A DNA stretch of 64,000 nucleotides from Streptomyces sp. NBC_01241. Its GTDB lineage: Bacteria > Actinomycetota > Actinomycetes > Streptomycetales > Streptomycetaceae. Where the stretch lies: the NCBI RefSeq assembly GCF_041435435.1, contig NZ_CP108494.1, positions 3,878,501-3,942,500 on the forward strand, in the 5' to 3' direction. The position numbers and the translations under genes are program-made. Position 1 is the first letter of the stretch. Each line of letters opens with the position of its first letter. The notes under the pieces were generated by a model that was not told where the DNA came from, searched no databases, and was given only the letters and a program-made list of their open reading frames with translations. This document shows positions 1 through 8,506 of this stretch, one piece after another.

Positions 1-981
1 GAATCCGGCTCCGCCCCTGATGTCGGTCCCGCTTCCGGCCCCGGAGCCCACAACACTCACGATCCGGCCACGCCCGCCACCGCCCCACGCCGGACCGGCG
101 GCAACCGCCTGGCCAGCGGCCTGAGTTCGTTCCAGCGCAACACCGCCCCGCTGGTGCGCGAGGAGTTGGCCCGGCTGGCTCGCGAGGGTCAGTGCCCCTC
201 CCAGCTCTTCATCACCTGCGCGGACTCCCGCCTGGTCACCAGCATGATCACGGCGAGTGGCCCGGGCGACCTGTTCACCGTGCGGAACATCGGCAATCTG
301 GTGCCCCCGCCGGATACCGATTCGGGTGACGACTCGGTGGGTGCCGCGATCGAGTACGCGCTGGATGTGCTGCAGGTGGAGTCCATCACCGTGTGCGGGC
401 ACTCCGGCTGCGGCGCGATGCAAGCTCTGCTCGACGCCGAGCCCGCGCCGGACACTCCTCAGACGTCCCTGTGGCGCTGGCTGAAACACGGGCTGCCGAG
501 CCTGGAACGGATGGCGTCCCGGCATCACGCCTGGGCACGGATCTCCGGTCGGCTGCCGACCGATGCGGTGGAGCAGCTCTGCCTCACCAACGTGGTCCAG
601 CAGTTGGACCATCTACGGGCCCATGAACCGGTGGCCCGGCGACTCTCTGAGGGCACGCTCCAACTGCACGGGATGTACTTCCACGTGGGCGAAGCGCAGG
701 CCTACCTGCTGACCGAGGGCGCGAGCGCCGGACTTGCGCTCGACGAGGTCTTCGACCGCGTGGACCCGGGCGTCACCCCCGACAACGCTCCGGCTCGGGC
801 GCCGGCCGAAACGAAGGCCCCGCTCGAACCCCACGCCCTTGCCGAGGCTCGCACCCATACCTCGGCCGCTTCCCGCGTCACCGGCGACGCCGACACCCTC
901 GGGTCGACCGCCGTTCCGGGAGGCCCCTCCTCCCCGGGCGATCCTTCGGATCCCGGCCGGTTGGAACGTACTGGCGTCTGA
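1..981 (+). CDS. SulP-type anion transporter/carbonic anhydrase fusion, C-terminal part (5' end outside window)
   Basis: The reading frame is open from the first base and closes with TGA at 979-981, so the gene starts upstream of the window. What is visible is a proline/alanine-rich linker and then a beta-class carbonic anhydrase domain. The zinc-binding signatures are present: the TCADSR segment (Cys, Asp and Arg) near base 220 and CGHSGCGAM (His and Cys) near base 395. After the enzyme domain comes a low-complexity Ala/Pro/Thr tail of about 80 residues. In Streptomyces this domain is typically fused to a SulP bicarbonate/sulfate permease, and the linker sequence fits that architecture. The permease part is not visible, so the fusion is inferred. 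The domain interconverts CO2 and bicarbonate, probably at the membrane. Confidence 0.85.
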   Translation, partial: ESGSAPDVGPASGPGAHNTHDPATPATAPRRTGGNRLASGLSSFQRNTAPLVREELARLAREGQCPSQLFITCADSRLVTSMITASGPGDLFTVRNIGNLVPPPDTDSGDDSVGAAIEYALDVLQVESITVCGHSGCGAMQALLDAEPAPDTPQTSLWRWLKHGLPSLERMASRHHAWARISGRLPTDAVEQLCLTNVVQQLDHLRAHEPVARRLSEGTLQLHGMYFHVGEAQAYLLTEGASAGLALDEVFDRVDPGVTPDNAPARAPAETKAPLEPHALAEARTHTSAASRVTGDADTLGSTAVPGGPSSPGDPSDPGRLERTGV

Positions 982-1153
982 ACCGCATTCGTCCCCGGTC
1001 CGTGAGACCTTGTGGTCCCGCCTCCGCAACACACCGTGTGACTCCGTATGCGCATCGTGCCGCTGGCCCCCATGTCGGCCGGCGCGGCGTCGCATCGCGT
1101 CAGCCGTACGGGGAGGCGGGACCGTGTCTCCATGCACGCCCATACACGAGACA

Positions 1154-1166
1154 TAGGTCTAAACCA
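1154..1166. promoter_or_regulatory. dre-like palindrome (possible DasR operator) upstream of acs
   Basis: The 13-mer taggtctaaacca, core ggtctaaacc, matches 10 of 12 positions of the DasR responsive-element core as I recall it (tggtctagacca). It lies about 90 bp before the acs start, in a plausible promoter region. DasR is a GntR-family regulator of aminosugar and central carbon metabolism in Streptomyces. The assignment rests on sequence resemblance only. Confidence 0.35.
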
Positions 1167-1252
1167 ATTTCGGGCAGACACTTGTCACCCGGCCTTTGGC
1201 CTGATGAGCTATGCCCCGGGACACAACGGACACCCTGGGAATGGGAGATGTC

Positions 1253-3211
1253 GTGAGCAACGAAAGCTTGGCCAATCTGCTTCGTGAGGAGCGGCGGTTC
1301 GCACCGCCTGCCGATCTGGCCGCGAACGCCAACGTCAAAGCGGAGGCGTACGAGCAGGCCGAGGCGGACCGGCTGGGCTTCTGGGCCGAGCAGGCCCGTC
1401 GCCTGACCTGGGCCACGGAGCCGACCGAAACGCTCGACTGGAGCAACCCGCCCTTCGCGAAGTGGTTCGCGGACGGCAAACTGAACGTCGCGTACAACTG
1501 CGTGGACCGCCATGTCGAGGCCGGCCATGGCGACCGGGTCGCCATCCACTTCGAGGGCGAGCCCGGCGACAGCCGCGCGATCACTTACGCCGACCTCAAG
1601 GACGAGGTCTCCCGGGCCGCGAACGCACTCATCGAGCTCGGTGTCGGCAAGGGCGACCGGGTCGCCGTCTATCTGCCGATGATCCCCGAGGCCGCGATCG
1701 CGATGCTGGCCTGCGCCCGCATCGGCGCCGCGCACTCGGTGGTCTTCGGCGGCTTCTCCGCCGACGCCATCGCCGCCCGCATCCAGGACGCGGACGCCAA
1801 GGTCGTAATCACCAGCGACGGTGGTTACCGCCGGGGCAAGCCGTCCGCACTCAAGCCCGCCGTGGACGACGCCGTCTCCCGTATCGACAGCGTCGAGCAC
1901 GTCCTGGTGGTGCGGCGCACCGGCCAGGACACCGCGTGGACCGAGGGCCGCGACGTCTGGTGGCACGAGATCACCGGCCGGCAGTCCGCCGAGCACACCC
2001 CTGAGGCGTTCGACGCGGAGCAGCCGCTCTTCGTCCTGTACACCTCCGGTACCACGGGTAAGCCGAAGGGCATCCTGCACACCTCCGGTGGCTACCTCAC
2101 GCAGGTCGCGTACACGCACCACGCAGTCTTCGACCTCAAGCCGGAGACCGACGTCTTCTGGTGCACCGCCGACATCGGCTGGGTGACCGGCCACTCGTAC
2201 ATCGTCTACGGCCCGCTCGCCAACGGCGCGACGCAGGTCATGTACGAGGGCACGCCCGATACCCCGCACCAGGGGCGCTTCTGGGAGATCGTGCAGAAGT
2301 ACGGCGTCACGATCCTCTACACCGCGCCGACCGCGATCCGTACGTTCATGAAGTGGGGTGACGACATCCCCGCCAAGTTCGACCTGAGCAGCCTTCGGGT
2401 CCTCGGTTCGGTCGGTGAGCCGATCAACCCCGAGGCGTGGATGTGGTACCGCAAGCACATCGGCGCCGACAAGTGCCCGATCGTGGACACCTGGTGGCAG
2501 ACCGAGACCGGCGCGATGATGATCGCGCCGCTGCCGGGCGTGACGGAGACCAAGCCGGGAAGCGCCCAGCGCGCCCTGCCCGGCATCTCCGCCACGGTCG
2601 TCGACGACGAGGCCAACGAGGTTCCGAACGGCGGGGGCGGCTATCTCGTCCTCACCGAGCCGTGGCCGTCGATGCTCCGCACCATCTGGGGCGACGACCA
2701 GCGTTTCATCGACACCTACTGGTCCCGCTTCGAAGGCAAGTACTTCGCCGGCGACGGCGCCAAGAAGGACGAGGACGGCGACATCTGGCTGCTCGGCCGG
2801 GTCGACGACGTGATGCTCGTGTCCGGGCACAACATCTCGACCACCGAGGTCGAGTCGGCGCTCGTGTCACATCCGTCGGTTGCCGAGGCCGCCGTGGTCG
2901 GTGCCGCCGACGAGACGACCGGCCAGGCCATCGTGGCGTTCGTGATACTGCGGGGTACGGCTGCGGCCTCCGACGAGCTCGTCGCGGAACTGCGCAACCA
3001 CGTCGGTGCCACGCTCGGCCCGATCGCCAAGCCGAAGCGGGTCCTGCCGGTTGCCGAGCTGCCGAAGACCCGCTCGGGCAAGATCATGCGTCGTCTGCTG
3101 CGTGACGTCGCCGAGAACCGCGAACTGGGCGACGTCACGACGCTCACCGACTCCTCGGTGATGGAGCTCATCCAGACCCAGCTGCCGTCCTCCTCCTCCT
3201 CGGAGGACTGA
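1253..3211 (+). CDS. acs: acetyl-CoA synthetase (acetate-CoA ligase)
   Basis: A 652-residue AMP-forming acetyl-CoA synthetase, the usual length for the family. It activates acetate with ATP to acetyl-AMP and then transfers it to CoA in the cytosol. The adenylate-forming core motif YTSGTTGKPKGI is encoded near base 2040, the WWQTETG segment near 2490, and the C-terminal catalytic lysine motif SGKIMRR near 3080. An in-frame ATG exists at 1211, but the GTG at 1253 is preferred: it follows a purine-rich Shine-Dalgarno (ggga) at 5-8 bases, and its product begins SNESLANLL as in Streptomyces homologues. The gene stands alone, with a tandem repeat and a hairpin terminator behind it. Confidence 0.95.
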   Translation: MSNESLANLLREERRFAPPADLAANANVKAEAYEQAEADRLGFWAEQARRLTWATEPTETLDWSNPPFAKWFADGKLNVAYNCVDRHVEAGHGDRVAIHFEGEPGDSRAITYADLKDEVSRAANALIELGVGKGDRVAVYLPMIPEAAIAMLACARIGAAHSVVFGGFSADAIAARIQDADAKVVITSDGGYRRGKPSALKPAVDDAVSRIDSVEHVLVVRRTGQDTAWTEGRDVWWHEITGRQSAEHTPEAFDAEQPLFVLYTSGTTGKPKGILHTSGGYLTQVAYTHHAVFDLKPETDVFWCTADIGWVTGHSYIVYGPLANGATQVMYEGTPDTPHQGRFWEIVQKYGVTILYTAPTAIRTFMKWGDDIPAKFDLSSLRVLGSVGEPINPEAWMWYRKHIGADKCPIVDTWWQTETGAMMIAPLPGVTETKPGSAQRALPGISATVVDDEANEVPNGGGGYLVLTEPWPSMLRTIWGDDQRFIDTYWSRFEGKYFAGDGAKKDEDGDIWLLGRVDDVMLVSGHNISTTEVESALVSHPSVAEAAVVGAADETTGQAIVAFVILRGTAAASDELVAELRNHVGATLGPIAKPKRVLPVAELPKTRSGKIMRRLLRDVAENRELGDVTTLTDSSVMELIQTQLPSSSSSED

Positions 3212-3274
3212 GCCCAGGTTCCCCCCTCGGAGGACTGAGCCCAGGTTCCCCTCCTCGGAGGACTGGCCCAGGCT
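3199..3274 (+). repeat. three direct copies of a 27-28 bp unit across the acs stop codon
   Basis: A unit starting ctcggaggactg and continuing agcccaggttcccc occurs at 3199, 3226 and, slightly degenerate, 3254. The first copy contains the acs stop codon (TGA 3209-3211), so the array looks like tandem duplication of the gene's last bases. Each copy also carries a cggagga motif resembling a ribosome-binding site, with no start codon behind it. Confidence 0.85.
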
Positions 3275-3346
3275 CGCTCTTCCGAAGCCGGACGCAGGTT
3301 CCGCCTCCGGCGCGCCTGCAGGGGATCGACCCGCAGTGAGTACGTC

Positions 3347-3383
3347 CCCGAGGGCATCCGGCAAGGCGCCGGGTGCCCTCGGG
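3347..3383 (+). terminator. hairpin terminator after acs
   Basis: The arms cccgagggcatccggc (3347-3362) and gccgggtgccctcggg (3368-3383) form a 16-bp stem with one G-T wobble and a 5-base loop. No long T-run follows, as is usual in Streptomyces. The position fits acs termination before nhaA. Confidence 0.75.
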
Positions 3384-3546
3384 CATTTAGGGTAAAGATC
3401 ACCGGTTACATCCCCGCATACCCCAGGTACAGTGGCAGGCGCATCAACAAAGTAATAAGAAATCTCCACAGGGTGTGCCGGGAAGTCTGGTCGGCAAGTG
3501 CATCAGCCATGCCATCGCTGCCGTACCGACCCGGAGGTCCTCAATC

Positions 3547-4959
3547 GTGGCCGCGCCCACCCCCGCACCCCCTTCTCCCGAGTCCCGTCGTACCTTTCTC
3601 GGGCGCCTGTCCCTCCCTGAGCGGAACTACCTCGCGGATGCCCTGCGCACCGAGACCGTCGGCGGCGTCATCCTGCTGGTCGCCGCGGTGGCGGCCCTGG
3701 TGTGGGCGAACACTTTTGGTTCCAGTTACGCAGCCGTCAGCGACTTCCACTTCGGTCCCGGTTCGCTGGGCCTCAACCTCTCCGTGGAGCACTGGGCGGC
3801 GGACGGGCTGCTCGCGGTCTTCTTCTTCGTCGCGGGCGTCGAACTGAAGCGGGAACTGGTCGCGGGCGAATTGCGCGATCCCAAGGCGGCCGCTCTCCCC
3901 GTCGTCGCCGCGCTGTGCGGAATGGCGGTTCCGGCCGTCGTGTACACGCTCGTGGCCGTGACCGGCGGAGGTTCCACGGGCGGCTGGGCCGTCCCGACCG
4001 CCACCGACATCGCCTTCGCCCTAGCCGTCCTCGCGGTCATCGGGACGTCCCTGCCGAACGCGCTGCGCGCCTTCCTGCTGACCCTCGCCGTCGTCGACGA
4101 CCTCTTCGCGATCTTGATCATCGCGGTCTTCTTCACCGAGACGATCAACTTCACGGCGCTCATCGGCGCCTTCGTCGGCCTCGCCGTCTTCTATCTGCTG
4201 CTGCGCAAGAACGTGCGCGGCTGGTACATCTACGTACCGCTCGCCCTAATCATCTGGGGCCTGATGTACAACAGCGGCATCCACGCCACCATCGCCGGTG
4301 TCGCCATGGGCCTGATGCTCCGCTGCACGCGGCGGGACGGCGAGGCCCACTCCCCCGGCGAGCACATCGAGCACCTGATCCGCCCGCTGTCGGCCGGTGT
4401 CGCCGTACCGCTGTTCGCCCTCTTCGCCGCCGGGGTCTCCCTCTCCGGCGGCGCGCTGGCGGGCGTCTTCACCCGGCCCGAGACGCTCGGTGTCGTCCTG
4501 GGGCTCGTCGTCGGCAAGGCGATAGGCATCTTCGGCGGTACGTGGCTGGCCACCCGCTTCACCAAGGCTGAGCTGAACAAGGACCTGGCCTGGGCGGATG
4601 TCTTCGCGGTCGCCTCGCTCGCCGGGATCGGCTTCACCGTGTCCCTGCTCATCGGCGAGCTGGCCTTCGTCGGCGACGAGGACATGATCAACCAGATCAA
4701 GGCCGCCGTGCTGCTCGGCTCCCTGACGGCCGCCGTACTCTCCGGTGTACTGCTCAGACTCCGGGTACGCAGATACCGGGCGCTGCACGAGGAGGAGGAG
4801 CGCGACGAGGACGAGGACGGCGTGCCCGACGTCTACGAGCAGGACGACCCGGAGTACCACCTGCGGATGGCCGCGATCTACGAGAAGAAGGCGGCCGAGC
4901 ACCGACGCCTTGCCCAACTGGCGGGGGCAGCGAGCGTCAAGCCGGACAGTCCGGCATGA
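3547..4959 (+). CDS. nhaA: Na+/H+ antiporter NhaA
   Basis: A 470-residue polytopic membrane protein of the NhaA family, which exchanges cytoplasmic Na+ for external protons. Hallmarks are the segment PTATDIAFALAVLAVIG and, in the next helix, LAVVDDLFAIL, whose Asp pair corresponds to the ion-binding aspartates of E. coli NhaA. About 12 hydrophobic helices are evident. An acidic tail (EEEERDEDEDG, then about 50 charged residues) extends past the usual 390-residue core. The GTG start at 3547 is chosen over in-frame codons from 3475 because a ggagg sits 9 bases upstream and the product starts AAPTPAPPSPE as in relatives. Confidence 0.93.
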   Translation: MAAPTPAPPSPESRRTFLGRLSLPERNYLADALRTETVGGVILLVAAVAALVWANTFGSSYAAVSDFHFGPGSLGLNLSVEHWAADGLLAVFFFVAGVELKRELVAGELRDPKAAALPVVAALCGMAVPAVVYTLVAVTGGGSTGGWAVPTATDIAFALAVLAVIGTSLPNALRAFLLTLAVVDDLFAILIIAVFFTETINFTALIGAFVGLAVFYLLLRKNVRGWYIYVPLALIIWGLMYNSGIHATIAGVAMGLMLRCTRRDGEAHSPGEHIEHLIRPLSAGVAVPLFALFAAGVSLSGGALAGVFTRPETLGVVLGLVVGKAIGIFGGTWLATRFTKAELNKDLAWADVFAVASLAGIGFTVSLLIGELAFVGDEDMINQIKAAVLLGSLTAAVLSGVLLRLRVRRYRALHEEEERDEDEDGVPDVYEQDDPEYHLRMAAIYEKKAAEHRRLAQLAGAASVKPDSPA

Positions 4960-5006
4960 TCTGACACCAGATGTGTTGAGCAGGAGAGCAGAAGAGGGAG
5001 TCAGGG

Positions 5007-5540
5007 ATGAGCGACCCCGGCAGCAATGCGGGCAGCACCGACCGCAGTCTCGGACAGTTGGTCGCCGCGGCGACGGCCGAGATGTCCGCACTGGTGCACG
5101 ACGAGATCGCCCTGGCCAAGGCCGAAGTGCGGCAGGACGTCAAGCGCGGCGTCACCGGGAGTGCGGCGTTCGTCATCGCGGGCGTGCTGGTTCTGTTCGC
5201 GATCCCGGTGCTGAGTTTCGCGGCGGCGTACGGAATCCACAACTTGGGACTCGGCCTCGCGTGGTCGTTCCTGATCGTGGGCGCGGCCTTCATCGTGCTC
5301 GGGGTGTTGCTCGCGCTGTTCGCCGTCGCCAAGTTCAAGAAGGTGAAGCCGCCGGAGAAGTCCATCGCCTCGGCCAAGCAGACGGCGGCCGTGCTGCAGG
5401 GCGTCAAGCCGCACCCGCGGCCCGCCGTCACGGTGGGGACGAGCCGTCCGGCGGTCGTGGGCAGCACGCTGGCGGACAAGGCTCTGGAGAAGTCTCCGGT
5501 CCAGGACAAGGCGACCGCTGTGGCACGCTCGTCCACATGA
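5007..5540 (+). CDS. phage holin family (Actinobacterial holin-X/DUF1469) membrane protein
   Basis: A 177-residue protein. An N-terminal amphipathic region (GQLVAAATAEMSALVHDEIALAKAE) is followed by two closely spaced transmembrane helices at about residues 48-72 and 80-108, then a basic Lys/Pro/Ala tail. This matches the Phage_holin_3_6-type family widespread in actinobacterial chromosomes. Despite the name, members are not tied to phages and their role is unknown. A Shine-Dalgarno (aggga) precedes the ATG. The stop overlaps the ATG of the next gene (ATGA at 5537-5540), so the two are probably translationally coupled. Confidence 0.85.
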   Translation: MSDPGSNAGSTDRSLGQLVAAATAEMSALVHDEIALAKAEVRQDVKRGVTGSAAFVIAGVLVLFAIPVLSFAAAYGIHNLGLGLAWSFLIVGAAFIVLGVLLALFAVAKFKKVKPPEKSIASAKQTAAVLQGVKPHPRPAVTVGTSRPAVVGSTLADKALEKSPVQDKATAVARSST

Positions 5541-6706
5541 CGGTCCCCGATTCCAGCGCATCCGCCCCAGAAGGCCCGGAAGGCTCAGTTGGCCGGGAAG
5601 TCCCACTTGGCCCGGAAGATCAGGTAAGCGAAGTACGTCAGGTGGGTCAGGCAAGCCAGGCAGGCCAGGTGAGCCAGGTAGGCCCGGGCGACCTCAGCGC
5701 GCCCCGGTCACACGGTTCGTCCGACCCGGCAGGCGTGGCGGGCCGGGCGGGTGCGGCCGGTCCGTCGGCCCCGTTGGGCGCGGCCGGTGCCGGTGGGCCG
5801 GTGCGGATCGACGGGCCGTGGACCCACCGGGACGTGGCGGCCAACGGCGCCCGCTTCCACATCGCCGAGCTCGGCGAGGGGCCGCTGGTGCTGCTGCTGC
5901 ACGGCTTTCCACAGTTCTGGTGGACCTGGCGCCATCAGCTCACCGCACTCGCCGACGCCGGTTTCCGCGCCGTGGCAATGGACCTCCGCGGCGTCGGCGG
6001 CAGCGACCGTACGCCCCGGGGTTACGACCCCGCCAACCTGGCACTCGACATCACCGGCGTCATCCGTTCGCTCGGCGAACCGGACGCAGCGCTGGTCGGC
6101 CACGACATGGGCGGCTACCTCGCCTGGACGGCCGCGGTGATGCGGCCGAAGCTGGTGCGCCGCCTCGTTGTCTCCTCGATGCCGCATCCACGCCGCTGGC
6201 GCTCGTCGATGCTCGCCGACTTCGCGCAGTCCCGGGCGGGCTCGTACGTCTGGGGTTTCCAGCGCCCGTGGGTGCCGGAGCGTCAGCTCGTCGCGGACGA
6301 CGCGGCGTTGGTGGGCCAGCTGATCCGCGACTGGTCGGGCCCCCGGACCCCGGAGTTCCCCGACGACGCGGCGATCGACGTCTACCGCCGCGCGATGTGC
6401 ATTCCGTCGACGGCACACTGCTCGATCGAGCCGCACCGCTGGATGGTCCGCTCCCTGGCCCGTCCGGACGGAATCCAGTTCAACCGGAGGATGAAGCGGC
6501 CGGTGCGGGTGCCCACACTGCACCTGCACGGTTCACTCGATCCGGCGATCCGCACGCGGAGCGCGGCGGGGTCCGGCGAGTACGTCGAAGCGCCGTACCG
6601 TTGGCGACTTTTCGACGGCCTGGGACACTTCCCGCACGAGGAGGATCCGGCCGGCTTCTCGGCCGAACTCATCAACTGGCTCAAGGATCCTGAGCCCGAC
6701 CGGTAG
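5537..6706 (+). CDS. alpha/beta hydrolase, epoxide-hydrolase type
   Basis: A 389-residue predicted cytosolic hydrolase. The first 85 or so residues are low-complexity (Gly/Ala/Pro/Ser, with repeated V-G-Q and A-S-Q steps) and probably disordered. The catalytic domain then shows the oxyanion motif HGFPQFWWTW, the nucleophile elbow VGHDMGGY with Asp in place of Ser, and a late catalytic His in GLGHFPHEE. Asp at the elbow points to epoxide hydrolase or haloalkane dehalogenase chemistry through an alkyl-enzyme ester. The substrate is unknown. The start is the ATG overlapping the holin-like stop; longer in-frame extensions upstream lie inside other genes. Confidence 0.85.
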   Translation: MTVPDSSASAPEGPEGSVGREVPLGPEDQVSEVRQVGQASQAGQVSQVGPGDLSAPRSHGSSDPAGVAGRAGAAGPSAPLGAAGAGGPVRIDGPWTHRDVAANGARFHIAELGEGPLVLLLHGFPQFWWTWRHQLTALADAGFRAVAMDLRGVGGSDRTPRGYDPANLALDITGVIRSLGEPDAALVGHDMGGYLAWTAAVMRPKLVRRLVVSSMPHPRRWRSSMLADFAQSRAGSYVWGFQRPWVPERQLVADDAALVGQLIRDWSGPRTPEFPDDAAIDVYRRAMCIPSTAHCSIEPHRWMVRSLARPDGIQFNRRMKRPVRVPTLHLHGSLDPAIRTRSAAGSGEYVEAPYRWRLFDGLGHFPHEEDPAGFSAELINWLKDPEPDR

Positions 6707-7133
6707 CCGTGCGGCACAGTTGTCCGACGAACAGCCAATTGCCTGGCGCATAAGCCAATTGGCTGGCGGATGGGTGGTTACCGACCATGAGGCACGGGCA
6801 GACGTCGGGGTATGGGCTGGACGCACGACTTCGGTGACGCAGCACGCAACCGCCGCTCGACCGCCACGGCGGGTCCGAGCACTCATGAGGGGGGCGGCCC
6901 CCAGGGCCGAGTGCAAGATATGCATGTTCTGCATGATCCCCGGCTCGGTATCCCGCGCATTCTGCGCCGTCGGGCCCGCTGGGTCTCGGCGCGACTGCGC
7001 CATCCACGCGGATGAGATCCGCCCCGGCCGACCGGTGAGCGTTCACCGGCCGGGCGGGACTTCCACCGCTCTTCCCCGGCTGGCACCGGTCTGCCCGCGT
7101 GGATCGTCGGCGCACATCCCGTACGCCGTCTGA
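6707..7133. other. non-coding stretch with a 10-bp dyad
   Basis: No convincing gene lies between the hydrolase and the MarP-like gene; open frames here lack typical codon bias. A perfect 10-bp inverted repeat, cagccaattg at 6732-6741 and caattggctg at 6756-6765, sits 25 bases after the hydrolase stop. It is locally AT-richer than its surroundings and could be an operator or a weak terminator. The rest shows nothing I can assign. Confidence 0.5.
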
Positions 7134-7162
7134 AGCGACCCCACCGAGCAGGTGGGGTCGCT
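7134..7162. terminator. perfect 12-bp hairpin, probably bidirectional
   Basis: agcgaccccacc at 7134-7145 pairs perfectly with ggtggggtcgct at 7151-7162 around a gagca loop. It lies between the hydrolase (plus strand) and the 3' end of the MarP-like gene (minus strand). Confidence 0.8.
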
Positions 7163-7212
7163 CGGTGCGACCGTGCGCGCCCGGTGGAGTTGCTCGATCC
7201 GCCCGCGCGCGC

Positions 7213-8418
7213 CTAGAGCGCGCACGCCTGGCTGTCGACCTGCTGGTTGGCGGAGCGGCCGTGCGCGATGTCCTGGCGGATCTCGTCGGCCGTCAGCGCG
7301 TACCCGGTATCCGGGTCGTCGCGCGACTTCGCGAAGACGACCCCGTACACCTTGCCGTCGGGGGTCAGCAGCGGTCCGCCCGAGTTGCCCTGACGGACCG
7401 TCGCGAAGAGCGAGTACACATCGCGGCGGACGGTGCCCCGGTGGTAAATGTCCGGGCCGTCGGCGTCGATACGGCCCCGGACGCGCGCGGCGCGTACGTC
7501 GTACGAACCGTTCTCCGGGAAGCCCGCGACGATGGCGCTGTTCCCGGTCCGGGCGTCGTGATCGGTGTCGGTGAACTTCAGCGGCTTCGCGTCGAGGTCC
7601 GGGACGTCGAGGACGGCGATGTCGCGCTGCCAGTCGTAGAGGACGACCTTCGCGTCGTACAGCCGTCCCTGGCCGCCGATCTGGACGGTCGGCTCGTCGA
7701 CGCCGCCGACGACATGGGCGTTGGTCATCACCCGGCGGTCGGAGAAGACGAAGCCGGTGCCTTCGAGGACCTTGCCGCAGCTCGGGGCCGTACCGACGAC
7801 CTTGACGATGGACTCCTTGGCGCGGGCCGCGACGGGGCTGCCGACCAGCGCCGGGTCCGGGGCCCTGACCTCGGTGATCGGCTCGTCGGCGAAGGGGCTG
7901 AAGACCTGCGGGAAGCCGTTTTGCGCGAGGACCGAGGAGAAGTCCGTGAACCAGGTGGAGGCCTGGGTGGGCATCACGCGGGAAATGCCGAGCAGGACCG
8001 AGGAGCTACGGACCTCCTTGCCGAGCGTCGGCAGTGAGGTACCGGCCAGTGCCGAGCCGATCAACCACGCGACCAGCAGCATCGCGACCACGTTGACCAG
8101 GGCGCCGCCGGTGGCATCGAGGGCGCGTGCGGGCGACCACGTGATGTACCTGCGGAGCTTGTTTCCCAGGTGGGTAGTAAATGCCTGCCCCACCGAGGCG
8201 CAGACGATCACGATGATGACGGCGACGACGGCTGCCGTCGATGAGACCTCGGAACCGTTCGTCAGCTGGTCCCACAGGACCGGCAGCAGATAGACGGCGA
8301 CGAGACCGCCGCCCAGGAACCCGATCACCGACAGGATGCCGACGACGAACCCCTGGCGATAGCCGATGACCGCGAACCACACGGCGCCGGCCAGCAGCAG
8401 GATGTCCAGCACGTTCAC
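7213..8418 (-). CDS. MarP-family membrane serine protease (CvpA plus trypsin-like domain)
   Basis: A 401-residue protein with an N-terminal CvpA-like domain of four transmembrane helices (residues 1 to about 125) and an extracytoplasmic trypsin-like protease domain. The catalytic triad is visible: His in TNAHVVGG, Asp in RDIAVLDV and Ser in QGNSGGPL. The architecture equals MarP, the periplasmic acid-resistance protease of mycobacteria, so a role in envelope or acid stress is inferred by family. Two cysteines, in APSCGKVL and at QACAL near the C-terminus, could form a disulfide. The start is a GTG at 8418. Confidence 0.9.
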   Translation of the reverse strand: MNVLDILLLAGAVWFAVIGYRQGFVVGILSVIGFLGGGLVAVYLLPVLWDQLTNGSEVSSTAAVVAVIIVIVCASVGQAFTTHLGNKLRRYITWSPARALDATGGALVNVVAMLLVAWLIGSALAGTSLPTLGKEVRSSSVLLGISRVMPTQASTWFTDFSSVLAQNGFPQVFSPFADEPITEVRAPDPALVGSPVAARAKESIVKVVGTAPSCGKVLEGTGFVFSDRRVMTNAHVVGGVDEPTVQIGGQGRLYDAKVVLYDWQRDIAVLDVPDLDAKPLKFTDTDHDARTGNSAIVAGFPENGSYDVRAARVRGRIDADGPDIYHRGTVRRDVYSLFATVRQGNSGGPLLTPDGKVYGVVFAKSRDDPDTGYALTADEIRQDIAHGRSANQQVDSQACAL

Positions 8419-8506
8419 CGTCTATAGCCTCGCAGATTCGTCACCGGGCCCGGGCCTTCGGCTGGGTCCGGGCACGGCCGGACAGCACAGCACGGGAGTC
8501 AGCCTG

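Noticed and set aside
1100..2830. 576-codon open frame antisense to acs
   Set aside because: A product of high GC3 on the opposite strand; no domain likeness, and acs on the plus strand is unmistakable.
4745..5536. 264-codon N-terminal extension of the alpha/beta hydrolase
   Set aside because: It runs through nhaA and the holin-like gene in another frame; the ATG overlapping the holin stop is the sensible start.
6720..7133. Possible 137-codon gene after the hydrolase
   Set aside because: No family likeness, poor start region and competing frames on both strands; treated as non-coding.
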